A stretch of DNA of 5,496 bases from assembly GCA_016218905.1 (NCBI GenBank), contig JACRCS010000570.1:1-5496 (forward strand). The letters run 5' to 3'. The position numbers and the translations under genes were made by a program. Origin of the DNA: Deltaproteobacteria bacterium (lineage in GTDB: Bacteria > Desulfobacterota_C > Deferrisomatia > Deferrisomatales > JACRMM01). The notes under the pieces were generated by a model. The model saw only the letters and a list, made by a program, of their open reading frames with translations, was not told the origin of the DNA and did not search any database. Below, in pieces: positions 1 to 5,226 of this stretch. Position 1 is the first letter of the stretch; each line of letters opens with the position of its first letter.

Positions 1-40
1 AGCTCATGCCCGGCTGGAACTGAAATGGATTCATCTTCAC
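1..40 (-). CDS. Transposase N-terminus, partial (IS1595-like)
   Basis: Only 13 codons are visible, GTG start at 38-40 on the minus strand, reading MKMNPFQFQPGMS and running off the window. AGGAGGG ends five bases before the GTG, an ideal spacing. The FQFQPGMS motif is what points to the IS1595 transposase family, which binds DNA through an N-terminal zinc-ribbon region and carries a DDE-type catalytic core further on. None of that catalytic part is present here. The identical start lies at 5459 on the plus strand. With so few residues the family call is tentative. Confidence 0.5.
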   Translation of the reverse strand, partial: MKMNPFQFQPGMS

Positions 41-82
41 GGCAACCCTCCTCTGCGAGCGTTGCCTCGGATTCTACGCGCT

Positions 83-107
83 GAGTGTGACAGGATCTGT
101 CACACTC
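83..107. promoter_or_regulatory. 25-bp near-perfect palindrome ahead of transposase start (left copy)
   Basis: Two 11-base arms (GAGTGTGACAG and CTGTCACACTC) are perfectly complementary around a 3-base centre (GAT). It lies 42 bases before the transposase GTG, inside the element. The size and symmetry fit either an operator for a dimeric repressor or a hairpin limiting transposase expression. Nothing in the sequence decides between these. The same structure is at 5392-5416. Confidence 0.5.
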
Positions 108-122
108 CCGCCCCCGGCGGAA

Positions 123-136
123 GATTAGCGCTAATC
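123..136. repeat. 14-bp palindrome at inner edge of insertion sequence (left copy)
   Basis: GATTAGCGCTAATC is its own reverse complement and sits three bases from the point where nuoF sequence begins. It is also at 5363-5376, three bases from the efflux-gene remnant. Its fixed position next to the junction suggests it belongs to the terminal inverted repeat of the element. I do not recognise it as a known family terminus. Confidence 0.5.
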
Positions 137-1028
137 AGGTTCCCCTATGCCCCTCGATGGAGGCGAGGAGCGCCGTCTCCTCCCCGCATACAAAGGCTCC
201 GGCGCCCTCCTTGAGGTGAACTCGGAACCGGAAGTCCGCGCCGAGGACCCGCTCCCCCAGGTATCCCGCCTCCTCGGCGCGGGCCAACGCGGTGCGCAGC
301 CGCCGGACGGCGAGGGGATACTCGGCCCGGCAGTAGACGTAGCCCTCGTCGGCCCCCGTGGCGAAGGCCGCGAGGGCCATGCCTTCGAGCACCGCGTGGG
401 GGTCGCTCTCGAGAGTGGTCCGATCCATGAAGGCACCGGGGTCGCCTTCGTCGGCGTTGCAGATCACGTACTTCTTTGTGCCGGCAGCCTCCCTGGCAAA
501 CTTCCACTTGAGCCCGGTGGGAAAGCCCGCCCCGCCCCGGCCGCGCAGACCCGAGCGGGTGATCGCGTCGATCAGCGCCTCCGGCGTGCCCCCTGCGACG
601 ACCTGCCGGAGCGCCTCGTAGCCGTCGACGCGCAGGTAGTCTTCGAGACTCTCCGGATCGATCCGCCCGCAGTTCGCCAGCACGATCCGCTTCTGCTTGG
701 CGAAGAAGTCTCGGACCTCCCCCTGGGCGAAGTCGGCCGTCCACTCGAGTCTGGGCCGCCCGCCCGCCACGTCCTCTTCCCAGATCTTGGCCATTCGGGC
801 GGGCCGCACGTTCACGTAGAGGCGGCTCGTCCCGTCCTCGTCGACCACCCGCACCTGCGGCTCGCAATAGCACATGCCGAAGCAGCCGGTAACCGAGAGG
901 TCCACCGCAGTCGGCCCTCGATCGGTCCTGTCGCGGCACAGGTCGTAGACCTCCTGGGCGCCGGCCGCGATGTTGCAGGTGCTCATCCCCACGACGACGG
1001 TCTTCCTGGGCGCGGCCACGGGCTTCAC
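135..1028 (-). CDS. NuoF-type NADH-binding subunit with fused N-terminal [2Fe-2S] domain, 3'-truncated
   Basis: Residues 1-about 100 form a thioredoxin-like [2Fe-2S] domain, with C18, C31, C49 and C53 as likely ligands (GCFGMC motif). From about residue 111 the protein is NuoF-like: KRIVLANCGRIDPESLEDY, the NADH-binding glycine-rich loop GLRGRGGAGFPTG at 160-172, the FMN-site stretch CNADEGDPGAFMDR at 190-203, and GAGAFVCGEETALLASIEG at 275-293. In the family this subunit takes electrons from NAD(P)H through FMN to iron-sulfur clusters. The fused architecture is typical of HydB/HndC-type subunits of [FeFe]-hydrogenases and of some formate dehydrogenases. Those are normally near 550-600 residues; this one stops at 297, just where PRPPFP should follow, because insertion-sequence DNA supplies a TGA at 135-137. 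The [4Fe-4S] motif and any C-terminal ferredoxin domain are missing, so the product is probably non-functional. A GTG start at 1026-1028 follows the nuoE stop by seven bases; translational coupling is likely. Confidence 0.9.
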   Translation of the reverse strand: MKPVAAPRKTVVVGMSTCNIAAGAQEVYDLCRDRTDRGPTAVDLSVTGCFGMCYCEPQVRVVDEDGTSRLYVNVRPARMAKIWEEDVAGGRPRLEWTADFAQGEVRDFFAKQKRIVLANCGRIDPESLEDYLRVDGYEALRQVVAGGTPEALIDAITRSGLRGRGGAGFPTGLKWKFAREAAGTKKYVICNADEGDPGAFMDRTTLESDPHAVLEGMALAAFATGADEGYVYCRAEYPLAVRRLRTALARAEEAGYLGERVLGADFRFRVHLKEGAGAFVCGEETALLASIEGHRGT

Positions 1029-1035
1029 GGCGGTC

Positions 1036-1500
1036 TCAGCGGTCCAGGTGATCGACCACCGCGACCGCCTTCTTGCGGTCCAGGCGGCCGTACGTCTTGT
1101 CTCCCTCCACCATCACCACCGGCGCGAGCGAGCAGCACCCGACGCAAGCCACGGAGGTGAGCGTATACTCCATATCCGACGTGGTCTGCCCGATCTTGAT
1201 CCCCAGGCGCTGTTCGATGGCCTCGGTGAGCCCCTCGGAGCCGCCCACGTGACATGCGGTGCCGTGGCACACCTTTATGACTCTCTTCCCCGAGGGCTCG
1301 AGCCGGAACTGGGAGTAGAAGGTCGCGACGCCGTAGAGCTGGGACTCCGACATCTCGGTCCGCTCGGCGATTCTCTCGATCGCCTCCGCGGGGATGTGGC
1401 GAAACTCCGCCTGGACCTCCTGGAGGATCGGGATGGCCATCTCGGCCTTGGCCCCGTGTCTCGCTACGATCTCTTCCACTTTGTCGAGGTTGACTGCCAT
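1036..1500 (-). CDS. nuoE: NuoE-like thioredoxin-fold [2Fe-2S] subunit of an NAD(P)H-linked oxidoreductase
   Basis: The 154-residue product has the usual length and layout of the NuoE/HydC/HndA family. A helical N-terminal part (IPILQEVQAEFRHIPAEAIERIAE, split here as IPILQEVQAEF then RHIPAEAIERIAE) is followed by LYGVATFYSQFRLEP. The thioredoxin-like domain then carries C78, C83, C119 and C123 in the pattern C-x4-C-x35-C-x3-C, which binds the [2Fe-2S] cluster. The protein partners the NuoF-like subunit encoded seven bases downstream and forms part of the NADH-dehydrogenase module. ATG at 1498-1500 was chosen because AGGAGGT ends three bases upstream. Complex I, a bifurcating hydrogenase and a formate dehydrogenase all use this pair. 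The fused domain on the neighbour favours the last two, but the catalytic subunit lies beyond the break, so the enzyme cannot be named. The gene symbol is for the family only. Confidence 0.9.
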   Translation of the reverse strand: MAVNLDKVEEIVARHGAKAEMAIPILQEVQAEFRHIPAEAIERIAERTEMSESQLYGVATFYSQFRLEPSGKRVIKVCHGTACHVGGSEGLTEAIEQRLGIKIGQTTSDMEYTLTSVACVGCCSLAPVVMVEGDKTYGRLDRKKAVAVVDHLDR

Positions 1501-1589
1501 GGGACCTCCTGGCGCCGCGGCCCGGGGGACGCCCTCCGGCCGGGCGCGCGGAACAACGGCCGAAGAGGTGTTTGCGCTGCTCCCGACTG

Positions 1590-1618
1590 ACTCTACCCTT
1601 TCATGTGCGCTTGTGCAA
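1590..1618 (-). promoter_or_regulatory. Candidate sigma-70-type promoter for the nuoE-nuoF operon
   Basis: On the minus strand TTGCAC (1618-1613) and TAGAGT (1595-1590) are separated by exactly 17 bases, and a run of seven A (1639-1633) lies upstream like an UP element. The match to consensus is partial (3/6 and 4/6). It would give a leader of about 80 bases before the ATG at 1500. This is the best candidate I see in the gap and is not proven. Confidence 0.35.
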
Positions 1619-1714
1619 TACTCTGATGAAAGTTTTTTTCTTCACAGGAAAAGATCCCGACCGGGCGCACGGGACCAGATGCAGCACCGAAGGGGCACCA
1701 TGGGCGAAGTGCCC

Positions 1715-1828
1715 GTTCGGGGACAGGCGGATAGCTGTTGACGACGAGGTGAAGGAAAGGGTCTGTTCGGGGACAGGCGGATAGCTCTTGCTCGCTCAAG
1801 GACGTAGGCCCGGTGCCTGTCCCCGGAC
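1715..1828. repeat. GGGGACAGGC repeat cluster (two direct copies, one inverted)
   Basis: A 22-base unit beginning GTTCGGGGACAGGCGGATAG occurs identically at 1715-1736 and 1765-1786, 50 bases apart. Both copies are followed by one variable base and TTG. A third copy lies inverted at 1815-1828 (GCCTGTCCCCGGAC, one mismatch over 14 bases). A weaker copy with one extra base may be at 2095-2110 (CCGGGGCACAGGCAC). Repeats of the form GGGGACAGGCACC are, from general knowledge, dispersed in some environmental proteobacterial genomes, sometimes near Y1-type transposases. No transposase gene is present here. A stem GGGCAC/GTGCCC (1693-1698 with 1709-1714) immediately precedes the first copy. Confidence 0.7.
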
Positions 1829-2139
1829 GGCTGCTGGAAGGAGAACGCGGGCAGGAAACTGATCCTACCCGTTGGTCGGACTGCCTGCCCTGACGCCCTC
1901 GCAGATCGCCGGGCGGGACGCGCCGTCGACCTGAGCCGCGACCCTTGCCGGGGCACTTTTCGTTTTGTCACTATTGCGGAGCAGCGTCTTTGGGGCGGAT
2001 CTGGGGCTGTGGTGCTCCGGTCATCGGGTACGGAGCGTTTGCCATTCTGGCGGAAGCTCGGGGGGCGCCGGCCGAGACGTGCGAGGAGATGAACCGGGGC
2101 ACAGGCACAACCCAAAGTGGAACCGTCAAGTCCAAGACT
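1829..2139. other. Gene-free stretch
   Basis: I see no convincing gene here. Open frames exist on both strands, for example an 87-residue plus-strand frame ending at 2208 and a long minus-strand frame from 2265 down to 1642. They lack ribosome-binding sites and recognisable motifs and run through the repeat cluster. A short AT-richer patch at 1955-1977 stands out from the GC-rich surroundings, resembles no feature I can name securely, and may be decayed mobile DNA. Confidence 0.4.
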
Positions 2140-2264
2140 CACGACGATCTGTCGTCGTGGTCCATGCAGGACCTCCTTTTCGGGAAGAGCATCCTGGCGC
2201 TCGTGTGAATGCACGTATTTGCGCAGGGGCGAATTGCCCGTACGTACGGGAAGGAGGATCCGCA
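2140..2264 (+). promoter_or_regulatory. Structured leader of the PEP-CTERM gene, possible Shine-Dalgarno sequestration
   Basis: The leader contains a perfect 8-bp stem with a 4-base loop (CACGACGA/TCGTCGTG, 2140-2159). It is followed by a 5-bp stem GGTCC/GGACC (2159-2173), a GGGC/GCCC stem (2227-2239) and a 14-bp perfect palindrome CCCGTACGTACGGG (2237-2250). The Shine-Dalgarno AAGGAGG (2251-2257) lies seven bases before the ATG at 2265. The heptamer CCTCCTT at 2172-2178 is its exact complement. The pairing can extend to about 14 pairs with one bulge (2169-2182 with 2247-2261) and would compete with the GGTCC/GGACC hairpin and with the palindrome. This is the layout of a two-state translational switch, but no ligand or known class is recognised. 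The palindrome could instead be a repressor operator. Confidence 0.4.
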
Positions 2265-3065
2265 ATGAGAAGGTGCTGCTCGAAAATCCCCGGTAGATTC
2301 CGCGTTCTTCCTGCCGTCAGCGCGCTGGTCTTCCTCGTTTGCACTGATGCCTTTCCGGATCCGCTCGCCGTTTCGGAAGCTTTCATCAGCGATACGCGAG
2401 AAAACCTCCTGATCGACCATCAGGAGGCCGTGCCGAGTAGTTCCGCCAGCGTCTCGACTTCGCTCGGGAGGGCCCGGGCGGACGTCGATCTGGCGACCGG
2501 AACCCTCCGCGCGTCCGTGGCGACCTTCTCGACCGGGGTGGCGCCGGACCGCGGGGCAGAGGTAAGAGCCGGCGCTATCTTCCAGGACCGCTTCACGTTC
2601 CACGGCAACGAAGCCACGTGGCTGACTGCGACCATGTCGGTCACCGGGGCTCTCCACCGCGACGCGGGGCTCTCGAACAACTTGCTGACGTTCGGCGACC
2701 CTGGACTCGCTCAGGACCTTCTGCCCAGCGCGGAGGCGGCCGACCTCGTGATCAACACCACGCAGGCCATGGTCTACTACGCCATCCCGAACGAACCGTT
2801 CGAACTCGGGGCGACGCTGGCCGCGTGGGGATACGGATGGGACGGCGGCAACGTTTCGGTGGACTTCTCCAACACGGCCAGGCTGAGCTTTCAGCTCCCG
2901 GAGGGCGCTTGGATCACCTCCGAGGGCGGATTCTCCCAAGACGGCAGCCCGGTTCCCTTGCCTTCGACACTTCTCCTCCTGGGCTTCCGCTCTTTCCGGC
3001 TTGACGCTCTGGACGAGGCGAGGGCACGAGCGAGGTGCAGCGGCTCGTCATCTCGAGAGATCTGA
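2265..3065 (+). CDS. PEP-CTERM exported protein with disrupted C-terminal sorting signal
   Basis: The protein has 266 residues. ATG at 2265 is set by AAGGAGG seven bases upstream. The N-terminus MRRCCSKIPGRFRVLPAVSA, followed by a hydrophobic LVFLVC, is a signal peptide. The body (about 40-225) is a beta-rich domain common in PEP-CTERM proteins, with SLGRARADVDLATGTLRASV near the start and VDFSNTARLSFQLPEGAWIT near the end. Residues 230-240, VPLPSTLLLLG, are the start of a PEP-CTERM signal, which in the family continues as a membrane helix and ends in a basic cluster cut by exosortase. Here the frame instead gives FRSFRLDALDEARARARC. Removing one base near 2985 restores SALSGLTLWTRRGHER, a normal helix plus arginine cluster. 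So the gene carries a +1 frameshift or a base error. As written the protein would probably be exported but not anchored. Its function beyond surface or extracellular location is unknown. Confidence 0.85.
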   Translation: MRRCCSKIPGRFRVLPAVSALVFLVCTDAFPDPLAVSEAFISDTRENLLIDHQEAVPSSSASVSTSLGRARADVDLATGTLRASVATFSTGVAPDRGAEVRAGAIFQDRFTFHGNEATWLTATMSVTGALHRDAGLSNNLLTFGDPGLAQDLLPSAEAADLVINTTQAMVYYAIPNEPFELGATLAAWGYGWDGGNVSVDFSNTARLSFQLPEGAWITSEGGFSQDGSPVPLPSTLLLLGFRSFRLDALDEARARARCSGSSSREI

Positions 3066-3116
3066 CCGGCTGACAGGGCACCCTTCGGGCCTCGCGATGA
3101 CGGCGAAGCCCGGAGA
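3047..3116. repeat. BIME/REP-type palindromic unit A
   Basis: GTCATCTCGAG (3047-3057) and CTCGCGATGAC (3091-3101) are near-complementary arms of a 55-bp unit. The right-hand portion 3081-3116 is 36 bases identical to 3253-3288 of unit B. The left arm overlaps the last codons of the PEP-CTERM reading frame as annotated, so the repeat lies directly against, and partly within, that gene's 3' end. Hairpin-forming units of this kind usually lie between genes and may stabilise transcripts or reduce read-through. Confidence 0.75.
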
Positions 3117-3186
3117 CCTGCCGACCTGTGCAAGCCGCAATGGCAGGACCTGTATGACCGGATCGTCGGCTAACCACCGTCCCGTC

Positions 3187-3288
3187 GTCATTGCGAGCGA
3201 AGCGAAGCAATCCAGCCCCTCGGGCGGTTCGGACCTTCCTGGATCGCCACGGCCCTTCGGGCCTCGCGATGACGGCGAAGCCCGGAGA
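3187..3288. repeat. BIME/REP-type palindromic unit B
   Basis: The unit opens with GTCATTGCGAGCGAAGCG (3187-3204), a widely dispersed bacterial interspersed repeat motif. It closes with CTCGCGATGAC (3263-3273), the near-complement of its start. GCAATCCA and TGGATCGC form an inner near-complementary pair. The 36 bases at 3253-3288 repeat those at 3081-3116. The unit would fold into a long imperfect hairpin. No REP-associated transposase gene is in the window. Confidence 0.8.
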
Positions 3289-3433
3289 GCCGCCGACTTG
3301 GGCCGGGCAGGGGGACGGGCCGGGCATGGAGGACGTAGCGTCCTAGTTGAATATAGCCCATGGCAGGGCGCGGACACGTCCGGCTCCTAGGTAACTACTG
3401 CCCCACCAGCCCTTCCCGGATTTCCTTTCCGGG
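3289..3433. other. Intergenic stretch with two small hairpins
   Basis: No gene is seen. AGGACG/CGTCCT (3330-3335 and 3339-3344) is a 6-bp stem with a 3-base loop. CCCGGA/TCCGGG (3415-3420 and 3428-3433) is a 6-bp stem with a 7-base loop. Neither is followed by a T run, so I do not call a terminator. The second lies just before the candidate promoter of the LamG gene. Confidence 0.4.
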
Positions 3434-3468
3434 CTGTGAGCTATCTGTGAGTACCTATCCGGTATAAA
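3434..3468 (+). promoter_or_regulatory. Candidate promoter of the LamG gene with a direct repeat in the -35 region
   Basis: TATAAA at 3463-3468 is a good -10 hexamer, but there is no convincing TTGACA 16-18 bases upstream. In that place CTGTGAG occurs twice (3434-3440 and 3445-3451), 11 bases apart, close to one helical turn. A direct repeat overlapping the -35 region suits a transcription activator that replaces a poor -35 element. The implied leader is about 70 bases and contains a possible GCGGC/GCCGC stem (from 3492 to 3524). Confidence 0.4.
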
Positions 3469-3542
3469 TGACGAGACGTATCGCCAGGCTCGCGGCTTGT
3501 CCAAGTTCGTCGCCAGAGGGCCGCAAGGAAGGAGCGAATGGC

Positions 3543-4934
3543 ATGGGGAGCAAGAGTTCACACGCGGTGCAGTGCGGAGTGGCCGCAACCGTCTTATTCG
3601 TTCTCTCGGCCGGTTTTCAGATTGGGGCGCAGGCGTGCGTTGTGCCGCCGAGTGGTCTCATCGGTTGGTGGCCGGCAGAGGAGTCGGCCAGTGACATGGC
3701 CGGCGGAAACCACGGCACGCTCCTGGGTGACGCGGACTTCGCTCCGGGCAAAGTCGGCTCGGCATTCGACTTCAATGGAGTAGATGCCTATGTCACGGTC
3801 GGCAACCCTCCGACTCTGCGTCTATCCGGTAATGACTTCACGGTCGAAGCGTGGGTCCGCTTCCCTTCGCTCGTCTTTCCGGCAGGCTCGCCGGCAGGGC
3901 CGTGCTTCGGCCCCGGCTGCGACATGGATATCGTTAACAAGATGGTAGGAGAGGGGGGCAATAACGTCGACGGTTGGAGGCTGCTCAAAGAAAGCGACAA
4001 TCGCATTTGGTTTTGTTTAGGCGACGGCAGCAACGGATGCGGCGGCGGCAGCCCTACCACGGTTCGGAGCAGTACGGTCGTGGGACCGGGCGTTTGGTAT
4101 CACCTCGCTGCCGTAAAGGGCACTCAGGGAATCTCGATCTATGTCAATGGTGTGCTCGAGGAGTCGAAGCCTCTTCCGCCCTTTGTGGACACGGACACGG
4201 CAGACCTCCAATTCGGACTCTACTCGGGGGGTTCTGGAAACGCCTTCATGTACGGTCTGATCGACGACCTCGCCATCTTCAACCGTGCCCTTTCGGCTTC
4301 GGAGATCAGGAGCATCTTCAACGCGGGGAGCGCGGGCAAGTGCCAGACGAGCGGCTTCTCCAGAGCGAGGTCGGTCGGCATTGCCCAATGGGTCACGCGA
4401 ATGAGCGGCATTCAGTTCAACGGGCAGGACTTGGTAGCCGACTTCCAACGCAGCGGGAACGGTTTTGGCTTGGTTCCGGGTTCTGCGACGGTCTCAGCTG
4501 CCCCGCACATTTCGAACCTCGTACTCGAGTCCTCTCCCGGCGATCTCGCGACATGCGTTCCGGACTATCCCGACAGGGTAACCTTGAGGTTCGACTATGC
4601 GGACCCCAACGGGGACCTGCTCGGTGGCCGCGTCGAGGCCTCGTACTCTCTCACGCTGGGTGGCAGCGGCCCGGTCACCGGCGCGTTCCAGGGGAACTTC
4701 TTCCCCCAACCGAAGCCCGGTCTGGTACTGGACCCGCCCGCAGGAAGCAGCGGTAGCATCACTTGGGATACGTGCTGGGCCAATGTGACTCACATCGGTT
4801 TTTCCGTCCAGGTTCGGGACTCCGGGGAGAACATCTCTCCGGAAGTCCTGCAGGCGTCCACGGACTTCGTGCCGAGTCTGCGAGCCGTGACGCGGGAGGC
4901 GGCAGGAACGGGAGGCCGGCCAGCGGGTTGGTAG
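3543..4934 (+). CDS. Exported LamG (concanavalin A-like) domain protein
   Basis: The protein has 463 residues. ATG at 3543 is chosen because AAGGAG (3529-3534) is eight bases upstream and because it opens directly into a signal peptide: basic start, core VAATVLFVLSAGF, and AQA before C32. The residues before the cysteine do not make a good lipobox, so I favour signal peptidase I. Residues about 38-266 form a LamG/laminin-G-like beta-sandwich: GLIGWWPAEESASDMAGGNH, SAFDFNGVDAYVTVG, FTVEAWVRFPS, VWYHLAAVKGTQGISIYVNG and the closing GLIDDLAIFNRALSASEIRS. Residues about 314-445 look like an Ig-like beta domain (ISNLVLESSPGDLATCVPDY to VRDSGENISPEV). No membrane anchor or PEP-CTERM signal is present, so it is probably secreted or periplasmic. 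Such domains usually bind carbohydrate or protein ligands; the ligand is unknown. An upstream in-frame ATG at 3468 has no ribosome-binding site. Codon use looks slightly less GC-biased than in the nuo genes. Confidence 0.88.
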   Translation: MGSKSSHAVQCGVAATVLFVLSAGFQIGAQACVVPPSGLIGWWPAEESASDMAGGNHGTLLGDADFAPGKVGSAFDFNGVDAYVTVGNPPTLRLSGNDFTVEAWVRFPSLVFPAGSPAGPCFGPGCDMDIVNKMVGEGGNNVDGWRLLKESDNRIWFCLGDGSNGCGGGSPTTVRSSTVVGPGVWYHLAAVKGTQGISIYVNGVLEESKPLPPFVDTDTADLQFGLYSGGSGNAFMYGLIDDLAIFNRALSASEIRSIFNAGSAGKCQTSGFSRARSVGIAQWVTRMSGIQFNGQDLVADFQRSGNGFGLVPGSATVSAAPHISNLVLESSPGDLATCVPDYPDRVTLRFDYADPNGDLLGGRVEASYSLTLGGSGPVTGAFQGNFFPQPKPGLVLDPPAGSSGSITWDTCWANVTHIGFSVQVRDSGENISPEVLQASTDFVPSLRAVTREAAGTGGRPAGW

Positions 4935-5110
4935 CCTCCGGCACAAACAAGCGGGAGGTGGGGACGCTAGCGTAAGCGGGAGACCCCCGGCGGAGGCCGT
5001 CATAGTTTGACATATACGGGAGTCCGCATTTCCTGGTCGATCCCGCGCTGCGGGTCGGCTCGGGGTCGCACCCGGGGCCGAGGTCACCTCGTCTTTGAAG
5101 GGAAGAAGGA
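4935..5110. other. Gene-free stretch downstream of the LamG gene
   Basis: No gene is recognised. It contains a 10-bp palindrome ACGCTAGCGT (4964-4973) and a perfect -35-like TTGACA (5007-5012) that lacks a matching -10. I looked for degraded transposase or TnpB coding in all frames and found nothing I can defend. Confidence 0.4.
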
Positions 5111-5226
5111 CGGCGGCCAGCCTGGCGGTGAACTCACGGTCCCCCGACCGTTCAGGCAGATTGGTTTGCCTTTGGCCCCTTTGAGGGGCTCACAGTGAAA
5201 GCCCCCCGCTTTACGGGGGATGGTTA
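5111..5226 (+). ncRNA. Hairpin array resembling an IS200/IS605 right end with omega RNA tail (candidate)
   Basis: Five small stems follow one another: GCCA/TGGC (5116-5126), CGGTC/GACCG (5137-5150), AGGCA/TGCCT (5154-5171), GCCCC/GGGGC (5175-5189) and CCCCCG/CGGGGG with loop CTTTA (5203-5219). The last, preceded by GAAAG and followed by GATGGTTAC, looks like the terminal hairpin at the right end of many IS200/IS605-type elements, where it forms the 3' end of the TnpB guide RNA scaffold. No tnpB gene and no left end are found, so this would be a remnant or a non-autonomous derivative. Alternatively, the last two hairpins may act as terminator structures on the minus strand just after the efflux gene, although no U run follows. 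Confidence 0.35.

Larger units (their letters stand above)
1..139 (-). mobile_element. End of insertion sequence (IS1595-like), left copy
   Basis: Positions 3-139 are an exact reverse complement of 5360-5496, so the same 137 bases flank the window in inverted orientation, both reading outward. On the minus strand the segment holds, in order, a 14-bp palindrome at the inner edge, a GC-rich stretch, a 25-bp inverted repeat, a strong AGGAGGG ribosome-binding site and a GTG start opening MKMNPFQFQPGMS. This N-terminus resembles IS1595-family transposases, which commonly begin with a short run ending FQ.GLS (family recollection, not a search). The inner edge lies at about 139/140, where nuoF coding sequence stops. 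The stop codon of the truncated nuoF lies inside the element. The rest of the element is outside the window, so its other end and target duplication cannot be checked. The alternative is an assembly-made inverted end. Confidence 0.65.

Noticed and set aside
147..1160. Long plus-strand open frame opposite the nuo genes
   Set aside because: It is antisense to well-supported NuoE/NuoF coding, shows no protein family features and is the expected by-product of GC-rich codon use.
1598..1639. Terminator-like CTTTCAT/ATGAAAG stem followed by seven T on the plus strand
   Set aside because: The arms are AT-rich and separated by a 21-base loop, and no plus-strand gene ends here. The T run is better explained as an A-tract upstream of the minus-strand promoter.
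1949..1980. GGGGCACTTTTCGTTTTGTCAC patch (written as GGGGCACTTTTCG then TTTTGTCAC) resembling IS21-type terminal repeats
   Set aside because: The resemblance is from memory, there is a single copy, and no istA/istB coding or second end is found.
1945..2208. Plus-strand 87-residue frame with cysteines (CHYCGAA)
   Set aside because: It has a non-ATG start without a ribosome-binding site, no recognisable family, and lies in apparently decayed sequence.
2209..2223. Sigma-54-like sequence TGCACGTATTTGCGC before the PEP-CTERM gene
   Set aside because: The GG element is imperfect and the spacing to GC is off by one, which sigma-54 promoters rarely tolerate.
1642..2265. Minus-strand open frame of about 207 residues across the gene-free region
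   Set aside because: It passes through the repeat cluster, is arginine/proline/serine rich without domain motifs and lacks a ribosome-binding site at its start.
5007..5035. Perfect TTGACA as a promoter upstream of the hairpin array
   Set aside because: No acceptable -10 hexamer lies 16-18 bases downstream.
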